From Synechococcus sp. CS-1329 (GTDB taxonomy: Bacteria > Cyanobacteriota > Cyanobacteriia > PCC-6307 > Cyanobiaceae), in the NCBI RefSeq assembly GCF_025128055.1, contig NZ_JAHLYS010000008.1:1-35515 (forward strand): a DNA stretch of 35,515 nt, read 5' to 3'. Position numbers and translations under genes: made by a program. Each line of letters starts with the position of its first letter. The stretch's first letter is position 1. Under the pieces are notes generated by a model, which did not search any database, was not told where the DNA came from, and saw only the letters and a list, made by a program, of their open reading frames with translations. Of the stretch, positions 1 through 8,026 are shown in pieces.

Positions 1-152
1 CCGGTGGCTCGCGGTGGTCTCCCGACCGCTTTTGAAACTTACAACACCGTTGGCCGGCTTCCGCCTTCCTCAGTTGTGTAAGCCCTGCAGCGCCCGCCTT
101 CCGGCTCACGCGCAGTCCAAAAACATACCACAGAACCAGCCGGCTCCACCGA
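1..152. other. Left-edge non-coding stretch
   Basis: This is the stretch between the window edge and the stop of the inositol-monophosphatase-family gene. I see no convincing reading frame in it. A weak hairpin (GCGGT at 11-15 pairing with ACCGC at 25-29, followed by four T) could be the end of a terminator for a plus-strand gene to the left. The stem is only five pairs with a nine-base loop, so it is not called as a terminator. Confidence 0.4.
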
Positions 153-959
153 TCAACCCTGCAGAAGCGCTTCGGCCCAGGGCATGAAACGCTCGAGAGC
201 CTCGGGGCTGCTGGCAGCCAGCACCGGAAAATCCGTGCTGCCATGGTCGTCGCCTGGGACCAGCTGCTCGGGGCTGCGCACCAGCCAGCGCAGGGGGCAC
301 TGCAATTCGCTCAGCACCAGCCAGGCCGCCGCCAGGTCCCAGATCTTGGGGGTGGCCTCCAGGGCCATCACGGTCTGGCCCATGGCCACGCTCACCAGGT
401 TGAGACTGGCCACCCCCAGCAAGCGGATCTTGCCGGGGAAGCGCCGGTCAGGCAGTTTCTGCAGCACACCGATCGAGCGGCTGCAGAGCGAAGCGCAGCC
501 AGCCGCCTGGGCTTCATGGCCCGGAGGTTTCAGAGGTTTGCCATTGCGCCAGGCACCCACGCCGCGCACCGCGATGATCCGCTGACGCAGGGGAGGCACA
601 TCCAGCACCGCCAGCACCGGGACACCGCCTTCGAAGCGGGCCATGGAAATGGCCCAGTAGGGAATGCCAGCGGCGAAGTTGGTGGTGCCATCGAGGGGAT
701 CCACCACCCAGTAAGCGGAGGAGGAAGGCACCAGCTTGCGGCCCTCCTCACTGAGAACCCCCTCACCGGGGTAGAGCTGGCCAAGCCCCTGCACCAGAGT
801 TTCATCACTCCAGCGGTCACAGGCGGTGATCAGGCTGCCGTCGGCTTTGGCTTCGGAGGCCATGTGGCCGAAATCCCGGCGCTGCCTCTCGGCAACGGCA
901 TCAAGCAGATCCGTGAGCCTGAGAGCCTCGGCTGGAATGGCGGAGAAGGTGGCGGTCAT
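153..959 (-). CDS. Inositol monophosphatase family protein
   Basis: A 268-residue Mg-dependent phosphatase of the inositol monophosphatase/FBPase/CysQ superfamily. The metal-binding signature WVVDPLDGTTNF is at about residues 84-95 (metal ligands D87 and D90). An upstream acidic pair, E71-E72, and the C-terminal WDLAAAW element with D208 are also present, so the active site looks complete. The substrate cannot be told from sequence: inositol-1-phosphate, another sugar phosphate, or 3'-phosphoadenosine phosphate are all possible. The start ATG (957-959) overlaps by two bases the TGA (956-958) that ends the ancestral frame of the upstream pucC-like gene. That ATGA junction indicates translational coupling in the original operon. 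It is the last gene of a five-gene minus-strand run beginning with uppP. Family sure, substrate unknown. Confidence 0.93.
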   Translation of the reverse strand: MTATFSAIPAEALRLTDLLDAVAERQRRDFGHMASEAKADGSLITACDRWSDETLVQGLGQLYPGEGVLSEEGRKLVPSSSAYWVVDPLDGTTNFAAGIPYWAISMARFEGGVPVLAVLDVPPLRQRIIAVRGVGAWRNGKPLKPPGHEAQAAGCASLCSRSIGVLQKLPDRRFPGKIRLLGVASLNLVSVAMGQTVMALEATPKIWDLAAAWLVLSELQCPLRWLVRSPEQLVPGDDHGSTDFPVLAASSPEALERFMPWAEALLQG

Positions 960-1105
960 CCGAGTTCAGTGGTCAGGACCTGGGTCAGCTGTCTGGACGT
1001 GTCGTCGCGGAAGCGGTGAACATTGACGGCGACCAGCACCCGCAGCGCCGCCAGGGCGATCAGCGCAGCTGTACCGAGCACCAGGGCATAGGGGAGGAAG
1101 GGACC
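956..1105 (-). pseudogene. Orphaned C-terminal codons of the PucC-family gene (after in-frame amber)
   Basis: Directly after the TAG stop at 1106-1108 the same frame continues for 49 sense codons. It ends in a TGA at 956-958 that overlaps the start of the next gene as ATGA. The conceptual peptide begins GPFLPYALVLG, runs through an Ala/Leu/Val-rich membrane segment, and continues NVHRFRDDTSRQL. In the BCD/PucC transporter family the last helix is followed by a short basic cytoplasmic tail, which fits this segment. The open frame, the helix and the tight overlap with the next gene all say that this was coding until recently. The amber could be a true nonsense mutation or a base-call error. Confidence 0.8.
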
Positions 1106-2389
1106 CTAGCCGGGGATGATGGCACGACCTAGATCCAGCAAGCCACCGCCCAGCAACTTGGCCGTGGCGCGGGAGAAGGCCTGGGCCAGCCCCCAGACGC
1201 CAATGAAGGTGCCGGCGGCTTCCGGCAGGGTGAGATCGAGCATCAGACAGAGGGTGCTGTTGGTGCCGATACCGGAGGCCAGCCCAAAGAGCAGAAGCAC
1301 CGCCTGGAGCAGAGAAACCTCACCCACCAGACCACAGAGGATCAGCAGCAGCATCGAGGCCAGGATCAGCTGACAACCCAGCCGGGCCGTGGCGTACTTC
1401 CCCAGCCTGGGCACGATCCACCAGCCCGCCAGCACCAGACCGAGCAGGGTGCCGACCCCCCAGAAGGCATTCAACGAGGCGGTGGCGGCGATCGGCATGC
1501 CGAACACGTCGGCCCCATAGCTCTCCAGGATCGGATCCTGAATGAACAGGGCGAGGGTGAAGAGCACCAGGAACACAAAAAACACAGCCACCTGCCGGCT
1601 GGAGGTGATCAGAGCCCAGGCCTGGGGCACCGTGATCGCATCGTCGCGGGCTGGACTGGCGGATCCGAACTCCGTACTGGCCTTCGCCGTGGCCACCTGC
1701 GGCAGAGCTGGCTCGATGCCCCAGGTGGCCAGCAGGGTGAGGCCCATCACCGCCAGGGCCGCCCGCACCATGAACCTGGAGAGCACAGCCTCCAGCACCA
1801 GTGGGTCGGTGACCCCATCGAGGCCCTTGAGGCTGTTGGAGATCACGATGGCCCCCACCACGATCCCCACGGTGAGCATGCACCAGATGATTCCCACCGC
1901 CCGCGAGCGCTCCCGCTCCTGGGTGCGATCGATCACCAGGGCCAGGTAGGGGGTGGTGGCCATCGAAACCGCCAGCCCATAGGCGGCGAAGAGGGCACAC
2001 ATCAGCACCGTTCCCAGGGTGATGGCAGCCCCATCCCCCAGCTCCCGGGCAGCGGCAAGCCGGAAGATCACCGGCACCACCAGGACCGCCAGCCCGCAGA
2101 AGAGAGCGGCGCCCAGCCAGATGTAAGGGGTGCGGTGACGCCCCCCCAGCGGCCTGGAATCGGAGAGCTGGCCGAAAAGGATCCTGGAGGGGGCCACAAA
2201 TTGCTCGAAGGCCAGGGCCCCACCCACCAGCAGACCCGGGAAGCCCAGCTCGCTGATCATCACCCGGTTGAGCATGCCGGCGAAGATCACCGCCAGAAAA
2301 CCGAGGCTCCCCTGGAACAGCCCCAGCCGCACGGTGCTGGCGATCGAGAGGCTGGGCGGCGAGCTGGTGTGGACCATGGTGGAGCGCAA
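1106..2389 (-). CDS. BCD/PucC-family major facilitator transporter, truncated by amber codon
   Basis: A 427-residue polytopic membrane protein of the PucC/BCD branch of the major facilitator superfamily. Relatives include PucC and LhaA of purple bacteria, implicated in light-harvesting complex assembly, and cyanobacterial homologues thought to handle chlorophyll or its proteins. Family features are the N-terminal GLFQGSLGF and LNRVMISELG segments, and FGQLSDSRPLGGRHRTPYIW at the loop after helix 2. The product ends in RAIIPG at a TAG, but the same frame runs on for 49 more codons encoding one more helix and tail. As read, the protein lacks its last helix. The start may be the listed ATG or the ATG four codons later. 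It sits between the tolC-type gene (54-base gap) and the inositol-monophosphatase-family gene. The exact substrate is unknown. Confidence 0.88.
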   Translation of the reverse strand: MRSTMVHTSSPPSLSIASTVRLGLFQGSLGFLAVIFAGMLNRVMISELGFPGLLVGGALAFEQFVAPSRILFGQLSDSRPLGGRHRTPYIWLGAALFCGLAVLVVPVIFRLAAARELGDGAAITLGTVLMCALFAAYGLAVSMATTPYLALVIDRTQERERSRAVGIIWCMLTVGIVVGAIVISNSLKGLDGVTDPLVLEAVLSRFMVRAALAVMGLTLLATWGIEPALPQVATAKASTEFGSASPARDDAITVPQAWALITSSRQVAVFFVFLVLFTLALFIQDPILESYGADVFGMPIAATASLNAFWGVGTLLGLVLAGWWIVPRLGKYATARLGCQLILASMLLLILCGLVGEVSLLQAVLLLFGLASGIGTNSTLCLMLDLTLPEAAGTFIGVWGLAQAFSRATAKLLGGGLLDLGRAIIPG

Positions 2390-2443
2390 GATTCAGGCAA
2401 CGAGACCTTCCGGATCCCTGGACTGATCCCCCCCGAGCGCTCC

Positions 2444-4195
2444 CTAGGGAGAGAGAGGACCGCGCCCATCCGGCGCACGCAGCACAGCCTGACAGGCCGG
2501 CATCAGCGGTTGCGGTTCGATCGGAATCTGGGTGGTGGGATCGCTGGCCGGCTTGACCGAGGGGAGGGAGGGCGGTTGGCAGAAGGCCACCTGATCCAGG
2601 CCCGTGCGGCGCCTCAGTTCCGCCAGGCGGCGGTTGTAATCGGTGACGGCACGGGCGTAGCTCACCTCGGCCTGGGTGAGGTCCCTCTGGCTGTCAACCA
2701 CCTCCCGCTGGGTGGTGACGCCGGCCTGGAAGCGCAGCCGGGCCAGGCGCAGGGCCTCACGCGAAGAGATCACCGCCCGGGAGGTGGTGGTGATGTCGCG
2801 GTTGTTCTGGAGCAGCTGATAGAAACTGGTTTCCACCTCCAGCCGAATCTGATCGCGGCGATCGGCGAAGGTGAAGCGCTGCTCTTCAGCGGCTTGCTTC
2901 TGCTGGCGGAACTGAGCCGCGGCGCGGCCTCCGTCAAACAGATTCCAACTGAGATTCAGGCCAAAGGAATTATCGAACCCATAGGTGTAACTGCCCATGT
3001 TGATGGATCTGTCCTCAGGGACACCGGTCTGGCCATTGCTGCGGTCCCAGCCGAAGTTGTTGACGATGGTCAGGAATGGCTGAACAGCGCCGATCGCCGC
3101 ATTGGCATTGCTGTTGGCGATGGAGATCTGCAGGATGATCTGGTCGAGTTCCTCGCGGAAGGCATAGGCCGCCACGATGCTCTCCTGCAGCGAAGGCATC
3201 CAGGTGCCCACCACCCGCGCCGGCTCCTTGGCCGTGGGGGTCACGTTCTGGGGAAGGTCGAGCAGGGAAGCCAGAGCACGGCGGGAGATCGACTGCTCCG
3301 CCAGCGAGTTGGTGAGGAGCTGCTGGTCGCGGGCCAGCTGCGTTTCCGCCTGGAGCACCTCCAGCTTGGTGGAGACACCCGCCTGGAAGCGGGCCCGGGC
3401 ATCCTTGAGGCTCACCAATGAGGCCCGCACCGACTCCTGACCGATGCGCACGCCCTCATCGGCGAGCTGAAGGTTGAAGTAGTTCTGGGCCGCCTGGAGA
3501 CGCAGGTCGCGCAGGGCGATCAGATATTGGTTCTGGGCCTGCTCGAATTGATCACGGGCCGCAGCGATCTGGGGAACCCGCTGGGGGTTGATCAGATCCC
3601 AGTTGATCCCGATTGACATGGCCGCACCGATGGTTCTGCCCTTGGTGCGCGATGTCGACGGAAGCAGGGGCCCGGCATCGGCGTCGAAGCGAAATCGAGA
3701 GCTGTTGGTCAATCCCGGAAAGGTGTTCCCTGTCGAAAGATTGATGTTGGGGTACCAGGCCGAAATCTGAGCACGCAGATTGGATTGGGCCTGATCCACC
3801 TGGGAGGCCACCGCCTTGAGGCTGGGGTTGTTGGCCTCGGCCAGAGTTTCCACGTCCCGCAGACCCAGGGGCCGCAGTTGCTGGATCTTCACCTGAGCGG
3901 GCCGGATCGGCAGGGCCAGGGATGGAGGCGAAGCCAGAGGCTGGAGGTCGGGCTGGAGCTGCGTGGCCGCCGGAGGCAGAACGGTGGGATCCGAGAGAGG
4001 CCGATTGCCCAGCACCTCCGGTGCCAGGGGAACCGGCACGGGACTGGCCGAGGGAACAGGGCTGAGTTCGGCGGCGGGAGGCTCTGGAGCAAGGTCCTGG
4101 GCCTGGGCCAGGCTCACCCCCTGAAGACCAGGGACGAGCGCCATACCCGCAAGGGTTGCCGAGGCAAGGAAGGAGCGACGCACACCAGAACCCAT
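2444..4195 (-). CDS. TolC family outer membrane efflux protein
   Basis: A 583-residue outer-membrane channel of the TolC/OEP family, which forms a trimeric barrel and periplasmic tunnel for type I secretion or drug efflux. The N-terminus (MGSGVRRSFLASATLAG, ending ...SLAQAQ) is a signal peptide. It is followed by a Pro/Ala/Ser-rich linker to about residue 100, longer than in enterobacterial TolC and common in cyanobacterial homologues. Two OEP repeats follow, each with long amphipathic helices rich in Ala, Gln and Arg; near-repeated phrases RARFQAGVSTKLEVLQAETQ (first half) and RLRFQAGVTTQREVVDSQRD (second half) mark the internal duplication. No inner-membrane pump or adaptor gene is adjacent, so it probably serves several exporters. 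The gene lies 14 bases downstream of the PDZ/radical-SAM gene, consistent with one transcript. Confidence 0.93.
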   Translation of the reverse strand: MGSGVRRSFLASATLAGMALVPGLQGVSLAQAQDLAPEPPAAELSPVPSASPVPVPLAPEVLGNRPLSDPTVLPPAATQLQPDLQPLASPPSLALPIRPAQVKIQQLRPLGLRDVETLAEANNPSLKAVASQVDQAQSNLRAQISAWYPNINLSTGNTFPGLTNSSRFRFDADAGPLLPSTSRTKGRTIGAAMSIGINWDLINPQRVPQIAAARDQFEQAQNQYLIALRDLRLQAAQNYFNLQLADEGVRIGQESVRASLVSLKDARARFQAGVSTKLEVLQAETQLARDQQLLTNSLAEQSISRRALASLLDLPQNVTPTAKEPARVVGTWMPSLQESIVAAYAFREELDQIILQISIANSNANAAIGAVQPFLTIVNNFGWDRSNGQTGVPEDRSINMGSYTYGFDNSFGLNLSWNLFDGGRAAAQFRQQKQAAEEQRFTFADRRDQIRLEVETSFYQLLQNNRDITTTSRAVISSREALRLARLRFQAGVTTQREVVDSQRDLTQAEVSYARAVTDYNRRLAELRRRTGLDQVAFCQPPSLPSVKPASDPTTQIPIEPQPLMPACQAVLRAPDGRGPLSP

Positions 4196-4209
4196 GGTTA
4201 CCGCAGAGC

Positions 4210-5598
4210 TTAAAGAGCCGTGGCCTGCCTGCCGAGGCAGGCAGCCACGAAATCATCCGCACCCTGCACCAGGCGGATCGGCAGCCGCAAGCGTTGCTCG
4301 ACGTCCTCCAGCCTGAGGTCGTCGAGGAAGACGGGCTCCCCCTGGCGCAACATCACCGAAGGCAGCAGCAGCTCATCACCCAGCTCCTGGCCCGCCAGTC
4401 CCGCCAGCAGATCGGAGCCGGTGAGCAGGCCCGTGACCACCTGCTCCTGTCCCCAGTAGGGACTGGGCAATCCATGGAGCCGCAACGACAGTCCTTCGAC
4501 GGCATTGAGGCGATCGACCACGGGCTGCAGAGCCTCGGCCACCAGCCCCCCCACCACCCAGCTCAGGCTTCGGGGCTGGGGCAGGCGGGGAGGCAGCTGG
4601 GTGGTGGCCAGATCCAGGGCTTCGAGAAAGGCGCGGATGCTGCCCACTCCATTTTCCTGCTGGGGCAGGTCCTCATAGCTGGCGCGCTCCGGCAGGGGAA
4701 GACCGGCCATGAGAAACCACTCGTCGGAGAGCCAGGCAAAGCGGCTGCCGAGGGCCGCCTGGAAGCGGGCCTGGAGGGGCTCCACCTGCTGGATCACCCG
4801 CCGGGCGCAGGCGCGGTCGACCGGCACCAGACCATCTCCCGGCGGACGGAAGCGCGTGAGACCCACGGGCACCACAGCGGCGGAGAGCACCGCCGGCCAA
4901 TCGCCGGCCCCGAAACGGGCGAGATCCAGCAGGGTGCGCTCCAGGTCCGGGCCATCGTTCACCCCAGGGCAGACCACCACCTGGGCATGGATCTGCAGCC
5001 GCCGCTCGGCGAACCAGCCCAGCTGATCAAGCAGCAGACCGGCCCGGGGGTTCACCAGCAGCCGGCTGCGCAGGTCCGGATCAGTGGCATGGACCGACAC
5101 GAACAGCGGCGAGAGCCTCTGCTGCTCGATCCGCTGCCAGTCGGCCGCCGTGAGGTTGGTGAGGGTGAGGTAGGAGCCGTAAAGAAAGCTCAGGCGGTAG
5201 TCGTCGTCTTTGACATAGAGGCTCTGGCGCCGGCCGGGCGGCTGCTGATCGATAAAACAGAAGGCGCAGTGGTTGTTGCACTGACGCAGACCATCGAAGA
5301 GCGCCTCGGTGAAGGCCAGACCCAGACCGTCATCGGGATCCTTCTCCAGCTCCACCTGATGCAGCGTGCCGCCGGGATCCTCCACCTCCAGACAGAGCTC
5401 CTCCTCCCCCACCAGCACCTGCAGATCGATCAGGTCGCGGGGGCGCACACCGTTGATGCTGATCAGCCGGTCCCCCGGCTGGAACCCCAGTTCCTCGCCG
5501 ATGGACCCCGGCTCCACCGTGGCCACCACGGCGGGTTGGGGCTGGCGAGCTGAGTCCGCAGGGGCCAGGGGCAGACCTGAGGAGGGTTCGTTCCACAC
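4210..5598 (-). CDS. PDZ-DUF512 radical SAM protein (TIGR03279-type)
   Basis: A 462-residue protein of the cyanobacterial family annotated as putative Fe-S-containing oxidoreductase (DUF512, TIGR03279). An N-terminal PDZ-like segment (about residues 22-85; PGSIGEELGFQPGDRLISING) is followed by a radical-SAM-type cysteine motif, C107-x3-C111-x2-C114 (CNNHCAFC), which would bind a 4Fe-4S cluster. A conserved middle block (YGSYLTLTNLT, SVHATDP) and the C-terminal DUF512 region follow. The reaction is not known; the family is nearly universal in cyanobacteria. It lies between uppP and the tolC-type gene on the minus strand with short gaps. Family assignment is strong; function is open. Confidence 0.92.
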   Translation of the reverse strand: MWNEPSSGLPLAPADSARQPQPAVVATVEPGSIGEELGFQPGDRLISINGVRPRDLIDLQVLVGEEELCLEVEDPGGTLHQVELEKDPDDGLGLAFTEALFDGLRQCNNHCAFCFIDQQPPGRRQSLYVKDDDYRLSFLYGSYLTLTNLTAADWQRIEQQRLSPLFVSVHATDPDLRSRLLVNPRAGLLLDQLGWFAERRLQIHAQVVVCPGVNDGPDLERTLLDLARFGAGDWPAVLSAAVVPVGLTRFRPPGDGLVPVDRACARRVIQQVEPLQARFQAALGSRFAWLSDEWFLMAGLPLPERASYEDLPQQENGVGSIRAFLEALDLATTQLPPRLPQPRSLSWVVGGLVAEALQPVVDRLNAVEGLSLRLHGLPSPYWGQEQVVTGLLTGSDLLAGLAGQELGDELLLPSVMLRQGEPVFLDDLRLEDVEQRLRLPIRLVQGADDFVAACLGRQATAL

Positions 5599-5667
5599 GG
5601 GAGGGGCCTGGAGCAGAGGTCTTCAGTGTGGGCCGCCGGGGGCATCGGTTGGTGGCGTCGGGTGGCC

Positions 5668-6540
5668 TCAGCTGGCGCTGGGCCCCACCCGCCAGACCCA
5701 GAGCAGCAGCAGCAGCCCGAAGGCGAGCCGGTAGATCACGAAGATCCAGGTGCTGTGGTTCTGCAGGAAGCGCAACAGCCAGGCGATCGCCAGCCAGGAC
5801 ACCACGGCAGCCGAGGCAATGCCGATCAGCAGGGGGATCGGACCGAGGCTGGCGCCACTGGCGAAGGCCGATTTCAGCTCCACCAGTCCGGCCAGGGTGA
5901 TCGCCGGAATTCCCAGCAGAAAGGAGAACCGGGCGGCCGCTGCCCGCTGCCAGCCATCAAAGAGCGAGGCCGTGAGGGTGCTGCCGGAGCGGGAGACCCC
6001 CGGAATCACGGCCAGCGCCTGGGCGAGGCCCACCAGCAGCCCATCGATCGGGCGCACCTGGGGCAGATCTCTCTGGCGGCGACCGACTCTCTCGGCCACG
6101 GCCAACAGCAGAGCCATCAGGATCGAGACCAGGGCGATCGAGGTGATGCTGCGCAGCGGTGAGCTCTCGTAGGCCGGCCAGAGGGTTTTGATCGCCAGGC
6201 CCGCCAGCACGATCGGCAGGGTGCCGATGGCCATGGCCACCCCCAGCCGAGCGGAGGGGTCCCCCCACTGGCCGTAGCGGAAGGCACGGCTGACGCCCGC
6301 CAGCACTTCAGCGAGGTCGTGGCGGAAATACACGAGCACCGCCGCGATGCTGCCCAGCTGGATCACCGCCGTGGCGGCCACCCCCGGATCACCCCAGCCG
6401 AGCAACACCGGCACCACCTTGAGGTGGGCCGTGCTGCTGATCGGCAGAAATTCAGTGAGGCCCTGCACGATGCCCAGCACCAGGGCATGCCAGCAGGCCT
6501 CAAGAAACCCTGGTACCGGTGTGGAGAGGGCAGAGCCCAT
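5668..6540 (-). CDS. uppP: Undecaprenyl-diphosphate phosphatase
   Basis: A 290-residue integral membrane enzyme (UppP/BacA) that dephosphorylates undecaprenyl diphosphate, recycling the lipid carrier for peptidoglycan and surface polysaccharide. Both family signatures are present: GLTEFLPISSTAHL at residues 27-40, and PGVSRSG at 180-186. Together these supply the acidic, serine and arginine residues of the active site. About eight hydrophobic helices are visible and the length is close to the usual 270-290. The ATG at 6538-6540 begins a short hydrophilic stretch before the first helix. It is the first gene of the minus-strand run and is divergent from the DUF3120 gene, with only a 32-base gap that must contain signals for both. 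Confidence 0.96.
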   Translation of the reverse strand: MGSALSTPVPGFLEACWHALVLGIVQGLTEFLPISSTAHLKVVPVLLGWGDPGVAATAVIQLGSIAAVLVYFRHDLAEVLAGVSRAFRYGQWGDPSARLGVAMAIGTLPIVLAGLAIKTLWPAYESSPLRSITSIALVSILMALLLAVAERVGRRQRDLPQVRPIDGLLVGLAQALAVIPGVSRSGSTLTASLFDGWQRAAAARFSFLLGIPAITLAGLVELKSAFASGASLGPIPLLIGIASAAVVSWLAIAWLLRFLQNHSTWIFVIYRLAFGLLLLLWVWRVGPSAS

Positions 6541-6572
6541 GCGCGGCTTGGCACGGCAGAACCAGTGACCCT

Positions 6573-7412
6573 ATGTCTCCCAGGCCCACGGCTCCCCCAC
6601 GGGCGTCCCTTAAGGTTGCTTACCTTTCTTCACAGAACCTGGTGATCGGGGCCGCCGCCACTCCTGCCACTGCCGCCCTGGTGCCCGAGACACTCGTTGT
6701 GGCCTGGCCCCCGTCCAGCACGGCCGCCAGGCCTGGGCTCAGGAGCACTCAGGAGACCGCTGGGGCGGGCATCCTGCCCGTCCTGGCTGGCGCCCTGGTG
6801 GTGGTGCCGGTGTTCCTGCAGGCCCCCTGGGTGCGCCTGCACCCCAGCAGCGCCACCCTGTTCACGGCCGTGATCCTGGCCATCGGAGTGCTGCTGGAGT
6901 TGCGAGGCCCTGGCCACTGGCGCGCCCTAGGACCGCTGCTGGTGGGTTTCAGTGGCAGCTGGCTGGCCGGTTGCCTGTTCTGGGGGTGGTGCCGCCTGCA
7001 TCCGCTCTGGCACCTGCCGATCGAAGCCTTCGCTCTGCCCCTGGCCCTGGCTGGCCTCAGCGGCCGCTGGCGCAACGCCTCTCTCTTTTATCTGGCCTCA
7101 CTGCTGGGCACCGCCTGCACCGATGGAGCCATGGCGCTCACCGGAGTGATGCCGCTCTGGCCGCAGGTGCTGAGCGCACCGGTCGCTGAGGCCCCGGCTC
7201 TCCTGCATCAGGCTGCCCTGCAGGTGCTGCAGCCGGCCCCCCTGGCCCTGGTGCTGGGCCTGGCGGTAGTCCTCACGCTGGTGGCGCGCCGCTGCCGACG
7301 CTCTGGAGCAGGCGGGCGCCTGGCCGCGGCCACCCTGGTGACCACGGTGGTGGTGGACGGTCTGTTTCTGATCGCCGCCCTGCTCAGCCCCCAGCTCAGC
7401 GGCCTCATCTGA
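6573..7412 (+). CDS. DUF3120 family integral membrane protein
   Basis: A cyanobacteria-specific membrane protein of unknown function (DUF3120), 279 residues from the ATG at 6573. A hydrophilic N-terminal segment of about 65 residues precedes six or more hydrophobic helices. Conserved-looking stretches are the loop around FWGWCRLHPLWHLPIEAFALP and the short GTACTDGAMALTG. The reading frame is open further upstream to an ATG at 6519, but that lies inside the divergent uppP gene; 6573 or a later internal start is more likely. DUF3120 genes are often found near psbU in picocyanobacteria (from memory), and here psbU follows 176 bases downstream. That gap carries psbU's own promoter candidate, so co-transcription is not certain. 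Confidence 0.82.
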   Translation: MSPRPTAPPRASLKVAYLSSQNLVIGAAATPATAALVPETLVVAWPPSSTAARPGLRSTQETAGAGILPVLAGALVVVPVFLQAPWVRLHPSSATLFTAVILAIGVLLELRGPGHWRALGPLLVGFSGSWLAGCLFWGWCRLHPLWHLPIEAFALPLALAGLSGRWRNASLFYLASLLGTACTDGAMALTGVMPLWPQVLSAPVAEAPALLHQAALQVLQPAPLALVLGLAVVLTLVARRCRRSGAGGRLAAATLVTTVVVDGLFLIAALLSPQLSGLI

Positions 7413-7477
7413 ACACAAGCGGAGCCCACCGTCACAACGGGAATTGAAGAACTGCAAAAGCCTTGGCGCTGGTGAGA

Positions 7478-7503
7478 TTGATTGGCCATCTGGCCTGTAG
7501 CGT
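7478..7503 (+). promoter_or_regulatory. Candidate psbU promoter
   Basis: TAGCGT at 7498-7503 fits the loose cyanobacterial -10 pattern TAnnnT. TTGATT at 7478-7483 resembles a -35 box, but the spacing is only 14 bases, shorter than ideal. The predicted leader would be roughly 80 bases before the psbU ATG at 7589. The call is by pattern only. Confidence 0.3.
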
Positions 7504-7588
7504 TGCCGCTGACCCTGTTCGGAGAGCTTCCGAGTCAAGGTCTGCATCCAACGGCGATCCTCACCGATCCACACCACGGAGAACTGCG

Positions 7589-7966
7589 ATGAAACGGCTG
7601 GTTGCCTGGATGATGAGCGGCGTGCTGCTGGCTGGTCTGCTGGTGTCGTTGCTCCTGCCCCCGGCGGCCCAGGCCGAGGAGCGTCGCAATGTGGCCGATG
7701 ACATGATCGCGACCCGCCAGGGCAAGGTGGATCTCAACAACTCCCCTGTGCGCAGCTTCCAGCAGTTCCCCGGCATGTATCCGACCCTGGCGGGCAAGAT
7801 CGTGATCGGCGGCCCCTACGACGAGATCGACGACGTGCTGGGCCTTGATCTGACCGATCGCCAGAAGGAACTCTTCGAGAAGTACAAGGACAATTTCACG
7901 GTGACACCCCCCTCAATCGCCCTCAATGAAGGCGACGATCGCATCAATCAGGGCGTGTACCGCTGA
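7589..7966 (+). CDS. psbU: Photosystem II 12 kDa extrinsic protein PsbU
   Basis: A 125-residue lumenal subunit of the cyanobacterial oxygen-evolving complex that stabilises the Mn cluster and the chloride requirement. The N-terminus (MKRLVAWMMSGVLLAGLLVS...PPAAQAEE) is a signal peptide with an A-Q-A cleavage motif. The mature part carries the family's helix-hairpin-helix-like region (KVDLNNSPVRSFQQFPGMYP, then IVIGGPYDEIDDVLGL and LTDRQKELFEKY). The start chosen is the ATG at 7589, preceded by GGAGA at a good ribosome-binding distance. The open frame extends upstream but lacks a signal peptide there. The gene is followed within about 25 bases by an intrinsic terminator, suggesting a short, mostly self-contained transcript. 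Confidence 0.97.
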   Translation: MKRLVAWMMSGVLLAGLLVSLLLPPAAQAEERRNVADDMIATRQGKVDLNNSPVRSFQQFPGMYPTLAGKIVIGGPYDEIDDVLGLDLTDRQKELFEKYKDNFTVTPPSIALNEGDDRINQGVYR

Positions 7967-7991
7967 CCCCTTAAAGTCTCGACCCTCCGAA

Positions 7992-8018
7992 AGCCGTCGG
8001 TCTCCGGCGGCTTTTTTT
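7992..8018 (+). terminator. Intrinsic terminator after psbU
   Basis: A nine-pair stem, AGCCGTCGG (7992-8000) with CCGGCGGCT (8004-8012), contains one G-U pair and a three-base TCT loop. It runs into seven T at 8012-8018. This is a textbook rho-independent terminator for psbU. It ends only eight bases before the nadB ATG. Confidence 0.9.
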
Positions 8019-8026
8019 GTGGCCCC

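Noticed and set aside
243-1019. Long plus-strand open frame opposite the inositol-monophosphatase gene
   Set aside because: Antisense shadow of a gene with clear motifs; composition is rich in His, Gln, Gly and Arg as expected for a GC-rich complement.
2135-5553. Plus-strand frames of over 400 codons opposite the tolC-type and PDZ/radical-SAM genes
   Set aside because: Complementary frames to strongly supported genes; no domains visible.
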